From assembly GCA_003556835.1 (NCBI GenBank), contig PWQG01000170.1:1-8225 (forward strand): a DNA stretch of 8,225 bases, given 5' to 3'. The notes under the pieces were generated by a model. The model had not been told where the DNA came from, did no database searches, and worked only from the letters and a program-made list of their open reading frames with translations. Shown one piece after another: positions 4,677 through 8,225 of the stretch; the first letter of the stretch is position 1; each line of letters starts with the position of its first letter. The position numbers and the translations under genes are program-made. The stretch is from Gammaproteobacteria bacterium (GTDB lineage: Bacteria; Pseudomonadota; Gammaproteobacteria; Pseudomonadales; Pseudohongiellaceae).

Positions 4677-6542
4677 ATGGGTTGCCGACGGCAGTACGAT
4701 TTGAAACTTTCCCCACATCAGGATGGCATCACGGGCCTGTTGGCCCGCTTCTTCTCCGTCTTCCGCTACAGTCGCATCGCCATCCGTATCGTCTGGCAGA
4801 CCAGCCGCGGGCTGACCATTGCCATGGCCCTGGCGACTCTGGTGGCCGGTCTGCTGCCGGCCGCTATTGCCTGGGTCGGACAGTTGATCGTGGATTCGGT
4901 GGTGACGGCCATACAGGCCGATGGCATCGAGCAGGACGAGGCCACCCGCGATGTCATCCGCTATGTGATCTGGGAAGCCGGTCTGGTGATCCTGATGACC
5001 GGGGCCCAGAAGATCAATACGGTCTGTCAGTCCATACTTCGTGCCCTGCTCGGCAACGAAATCAATGTGATGATCCTGGAGAAGGCGCTAACCCTGGAGC
5101 TGGCGCACTTCGAGGATTCGGAGTACTACGACAAGCTGGTGCGGGCCCGGCGCGAGGCTTCCTCCCGCCCGCTGAGCTTGGTGATCGGCACCTTCGATTT
5201 CAGCCGCGACAGCATCTCCCTGGTCAGCTACGGCTTCCTGCTGTTCCAGTTTTCGCCCTGGGCAGTGCTGGTGCTCGGCCTGGCTGGTGTGCCCGCCTTC
5301 ATTGCCGAGGCCAAATACTCTGGCGAAGCGTTCCGTAATCATCGCCGGCGATCGGCCGAGCGCCGCATGCAGATGTACCTGGAAATGGTGCTGACACGCG
5401 AGGACGGGGTCAAGGAAGTGAAGCTGCTCAACCTGGGGCAGAATTTCCTGAAACGCTATGTCGACATCTTCCGTAACATCTACCGCGAGGACCGTAACCT
5501 GGTGCTGCGCCGCGGCTTCTGGGGTTATGTTCTGGGCCTGATTGCCAGCATCGCCTTTTACGGTGCCTACGGCTGGGTGGCCCTGGCGGCAGTGGCCGGT
5601 GCCATCACCATCGGTCAGATGACCATGTATATCGCCGTGTTCCGCCAGGGTCAGTCAGCGGTCACCGGCTGCCTGACCGCCATCAATGGCATGTACGAGG
5701 ACAATCTCTACCTGTCCAACCTGGTCGAGTACCTGGAGCATGAGGTGCCGGAGGCAAGCGGTGGCCGGGTGGAAGGACCGGTGCCCGCTGATGGCATCCG
5801 CTTCGAGAACGTGAGCTTTGCCTATCCCGGTGCCACCGAGCCTGCCCTGCACGAGATCAACTTGCATATCCGTCCCGGGGAAAGTCTGGCCATCGTGGGT
5901 GAGAACGGTTCTGGCAAGACCACCCTGATCAAACTGCTGACCCGGCTCTACACGCCCACGGGTGGTCGCATTCTCTTCGAAGGGCTGGATTTGCAGGAAT
6001 GGGACGTTGATGCCCTGCGACGCAAAATCAGCGTGATTTTCCAGGATTTCGCGCGTTATCAGCTCAAGGTTGGCGAAAATATCGGGGTGGGAGATATCGC
6101 GGACATGGACAACCGGCCTCGGGTCGAGCAGGCTTCGGAGCAGGGAATGTCAGCGGACTTCATCCGCCAGATGCCGGCCGATTTCGACACGCAGTTGGGC
6201 ACCTGGTTCAAGGACGGTAAGGAGCTGTCAGGCGGACAGTGGCAGAAGATCGCCCTGTCCCGGGCCTTCATGCGTGATCAGGCCGACGTGCTGATTCTGG
6301 ACGAGCCCACGGCCGCCATGGATGCAAAGGCCGAAGCCGATGTCTTTGCCCATTTCCGCGAATTGACCGCGGGAAGGATCTCCATCATCATTTCCCATCG
6401 CTTCTCGACCGTGCGGATTGCTGACCAGATCATTGTGCTGGAGCATGGCGAGATCCGCGAACGGGGCGACCACGACAGTCTGCTGGCACTGGGCGGGCAG
6501 TACGCAAAGTTGTTCCGCTTGCAGGCCCGGGGTTACGAATAG
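4677..6542 (+). CDS. ABC exporter half-transporter (membrane domain plus ATPase)
   Basis: A 621-residue inner-membrane ABC exporter subunit with the transmembrane domain first and the nucleotide-binding domain at the C-terminus; it should work as a dimer. Hydrophobic segments lie near residues 46-68, 96-112, 179-212 and 280-320. The ATPase domain has a complete set of motifs: Walker A GENGSGKT (408-415), Q-loop Gln456 in IFQDF, signature LSGGQ (517-521), Walker B LILDE (539-543) and H-loop His574. The start is uncertain: the ATG at 4677 gives the longest frame but has no Shine-Dalgarno site. A TTG near 4740 is an alternative that would remove about 21 residues without touching the first membrane helix. 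There is no peptidase domain, so it is not a bacteriocin-processing exporter. The substrate (lipid, peptide or drug) is unknown. It is followed after 11 bases by the antiporter gene, probably in the same operon. Confidence 0.9.
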   Translation: MGCRRQYDLKLSPHQDGITGLLARFFSVFRYSRIAIRIVWQTSRGLTIAMALATLVAGLLPAAIAWVGQLIVDSVVTAIQADGIEQDEATRDVIRYVIWEAGLVILMTGAQKINTVCQSILRALLGNEINVMILEKALTLELAHFEDSEYYDKLVRARREASSRPLSLVIGTFDFSRDSISLVSYGFLLFQFSPWAVLVLGLAGVPAFIAEAKYSGEAFRNHRRRSAERRMQMYLEMVLTREDGVKEVKLLNLGQNFLKRYVDIFRNIYREDRNLVLRRGFWGYVLGLIASIAFYGAYGWVALAAVAGAITIGQMTMYIAVFRQGQSAVTGCLTAINGMYEDNLYLSNLVEYLEHEVPEASGGRVEGPVPADGIRFENVSFAYPGATEPALHEINLHIRPGESLAIVGENGSGKTTLIKLLTRLYTPTGGRILFEGLDLQEWDVDALRRKISVIFQDFARYQLKVGENIGVGDIADMDNRPRVEQASEQGMSADFIRQMPADFDTQLGTWFKDGKELSGGQWQKIALSRAFMRDQADVLILDEPTAAMDAKAEADVFAHFRELTAGRISIIISHRFSTVRIADQIIVLEHGEIRERGDHDSLLALGGQYAKLFRLQARGYE

Positions 6543-6553
6543 AAGGGAAAAAC

Positions 6554-8224
6554 ATGACGCTGGTTGACAATGTGTTCTTGGAAATCGCCGCGATGCTCGG
6601 TGTGGTCACGGTCATCGGCGCCCTGGGTGTTTTCTTGCGCCAACCCCTGATCGTGGCTTTCATCGCCGCTGGTATCCTGCTGGGTCCGTCGGGACTGGGA
6701 TGGGTCACGGCCACTGAACCGGTGGAGCTGCTGGCCCAGCTGGGCATCGCCCTGCTGCTGTTTGTGGTGGGCCTGAAGCTCGATCTGCACATCATACGCA
6801 CCATGGGGCCGGTGGCATTGGCGACCGGTCTCGGCCAGGTGCTGTTTACCTCGATATTCGGTTTCCTGATTGCCATGGCCATGGGCATGTCGGTGACGGC
6901 TTCCATTTATATCGGGGTTGCCCTGACATTCTCCAGCACCATCATCATCGTGAAGCTGCTCTCCGACAAAAAGGAGATTGATGCCCTGCATGGTCGTATC
7001 GCGGTCGGTTTCCTGATCGTGCAGGACATTGTTGTGGTGCTGGCCATGATCGCCCTGACAGCGATGGGTGCGGGCAGTGCATCCGAACCGGATCAGTTGT
7101 TCGGGGAGATTTTCCGGGTCTTCCTGACCGGTTTCGGCATGCTGGTTTTTGTGGCCCTGATGATGCGCTATGTGCTGCCCTCGCTGACAAGACACCTGGC
7201 CCGTTCAGCCGAGTTATTGATCCTGTTTGCTGTCAGTTGGGCGGTACTGCTGGCCGCAGTGGGTGATTACTTCGGCTTCAGCAAGGAGGTGGGGGCCTTC
7301 CTCGCGGGTATCTCCCTGGCATCAACACCGTTCCGTGAAGTGATCGGTGCCCGCCTGGTGAGCCTGCGGGACTTCCTGCTGCTGTTCTTCTTCATTGAAC
7401 TGGGCTCGGGCCTGGAAATTGCGACACTGGGCGCCCAGCTCGGTCCGGCCCTGATCTTCTCGGCCTTTGTGCTGATTGGCAATCCGCTCATTGTCATGAC
7501 CATCATGGGCTTCATGGGCTATCGCAAACGCACCGGTTTCCTGGCCGGCCTGACGGTGGCACAGATCAGTGAATTTTCCCTGATTCTGGCGGCCCTGGGC
7601 ATGAGCATCGGCCACCTGGATGCCGACAGCATGGGCCTGATCACCCTGGTGGGGCTGATCACCATAAGTGGTTCGACCTATATGATCCTGTACTCGCATC
7701 AGATCTACGAGCGCATCGCACCCTATCTGTCCATCTTCGAACGCAAGCAACCCTATCGGGAGGCCGAATACGATAGTGATGAAGCGGACGGCGGGGCCGA
7801 TGTGGTCATCTTCGGGCTGGGTCGATACGGCTGCGGTATAGCCGAATCGTTGCGCGAACGCGGCCACCGCGTAATGGGTATCGACATCGATCCGGAGGTG
7901 GTGCGCACACAGACCGGTGACAGTTTCATCGCCCGTTTCGGCGACGCCGAGGACCCGGAGTTCATCGACTCCCTCCCGCTGAACCACGTGAAGTGGGTGG
8001 TGAGCACGGCCCGAGAACGCGATATCAACATCTCACTGATCAAGACCCTGAAGCGTGAGGGTTATGCTGGCCGGGTGGCCCTGACCGCGGGGAACGCGCG
8101 TGATGCGGAGGTTCTTCAGGAAAGCGGCGCGGATCTGGTGCTGCGGCCCTTCGCTGATGCTTCGGCCAAAGCCGTGGACTGGATTCTTGAGGATCAAGAC
8201 CAGCCTGCTGTTGGGACTTCGTAG
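6554..8224 (+). CDS. CPA2-family cation:proton antiporter with TrkA-N domain
   Basis: A complete 556-residue inner-membrane protein of the KefB/KefC-like CPA2 group, which exchanges K+ or Na+ for H+ and so affects pH and ion balance. Residues from about 8 to 390 form many hydrophobic helices, including the Gln157-Asp158 pair in FLIVQDIVVVLA, where the ion-coupling acid of this family is expected. A polar linker (about 395-415) leads to a cytoplasmic TrkA-N/RCK domain, residues 416 to about 530, with the Rossmann loop GLGRYG (421-426) and Asp444 at the end of the second strand, consistent with NAD(H) binding. No TrkA-C domain follows. The start is supported by AGAAGGGAAA immediately upstream. 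The stop TAG is the last codon in the window. It resembles E. coli YbaL and KefC in layout but is not close enough for a symbol. Nucleotide or redox gating is inferred from the domain only. Confidence 0.9.
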   Translation: MTLVDNVFLEIAAMLGVVTVIGALGVFLRQPLIVAFIAAGILLGPSGLGWVTATEPVELLAQLGIALLLFVVGLKLDLHIIRTMGPVALATGLGQVLFTSIFGFLIAMAMGMSVTASIYIGVALTFSSTIIIVKLLSDKKEIDALHGRIAVGFLIVQDIVVVLAMIALTAMGAGSASEPDQLFGEIFRVFLTGFGMLVFVALMMRYVLPSLTRHLARSAELLILFAVSWAVLLAAVGDYFGFSKEVGAFLAGISLASTPFREVIGARLVSLRDFLLLFFFIELGSGLEIATLGAQLGPALIFSAFVLIGNPLIVMTIMGFMGYRKRTGFLAGLTVAQISEFSLILAALGMSIGHLDADSMGLITLVGLITISGSTYMILYSHQIYERIAPYLSIFERKQPYREAEYDSDEADGGADVVIFGLGRYGCGIAESLRERGHRVMGIDIDPEVVRTQTGDSFIARFGDAEDPEFIDSLPLNHVKWVVSTARERDINISLIKTLKREGYAGRVALTAGNARDAEVLQESGADLVLRPFADASAKAVDWILEDQDQPAVGTS

Positions 8225-8225
8225 C

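Noticed and set aside
6533..7195. Long minus-strand open frames opposite the antiporter and other genes
   Set aside because: They mirror the codon bias of the plus-strand genes, are rich in His, Gln and Arg, and show no family motifs or ribosome binding sites.
1..8225. Amber recoding of the whole genome as an explanation for the ubiH stop
   Set aside because: The ABC exporter and antiporter frames both end in TAG at sensible family lengths, the first directly followed by a ribosome binding site and the next gene.
1..8225. CRISPR arrays, tRNA or rRNA genes, insertion sequences, phage or defence genes
   Set aside because: No tandem spaced repeats, cloverleaf-like sequences, transposase motifs or terminal inverted repeats were seen.

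Overview
The window looks like a chromosomal stretch from a GC-rich, aerobic gammaproteobacterium. It carries two ubiquinone-ring flavin hydroxylases of the UbiH and UbiI type, which in many gammaproteobacteria lie next to each other. Genes are tightly packed, with Shine-Dalgarno sites, an ATGA overlap and one clear intrinsic terminator. The sequence alone does not identify a genus.

Left part (1-3439): the plus strand carries ubiH (its 5' end is outside the window) and then ubiI. Between them, on the minus strand, is a two-gene unit: a MaoC-like hydratase followed by a small DUF1499 lipoprotein, overlapping by ATGA. The divergent maoC/ubiI gap holds candidate promoters for both directions and a perfect 7-bp inverted repeat. 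ubiH has an in-frame amber codon (TAG, 232-234) within an otherwise intact, colinear protein, so it is annotated as a probable pseudogene or a sequencing/assembly problem.

Middle part (3440-4676): a 62-residue protein of unknown function with a good ribosome binding site is followed by an exported class I methyltransferase-like protein with its own candidate promoter and leader. A strong intrinsic terminator at 4584-4623 closes this section.

Right part (4677-8224): an ABC exporter half-transporter (membrane domain fused to ATPase) and, 11 bases later, a CPA2-type cation:proton antiporter with a C-terminal TrkA-N nucleotide-binding domain. They probably form one transcript. The substrate of the exporter cannot be read from the sequence.

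Most of the content is recognisable housekeeping or envelope function. I saw no tRNA, rRNA, CRISPR array, insertion sequence or phage gene. The most notable points are the ubiH amber codon, the dyad in the divergent promoter region, the exported SAM-methyltransferase fold, the extra cysteines in the DUF1499 lipoprotein, and the unknown small protein. I found no convincing new multi-gene system.
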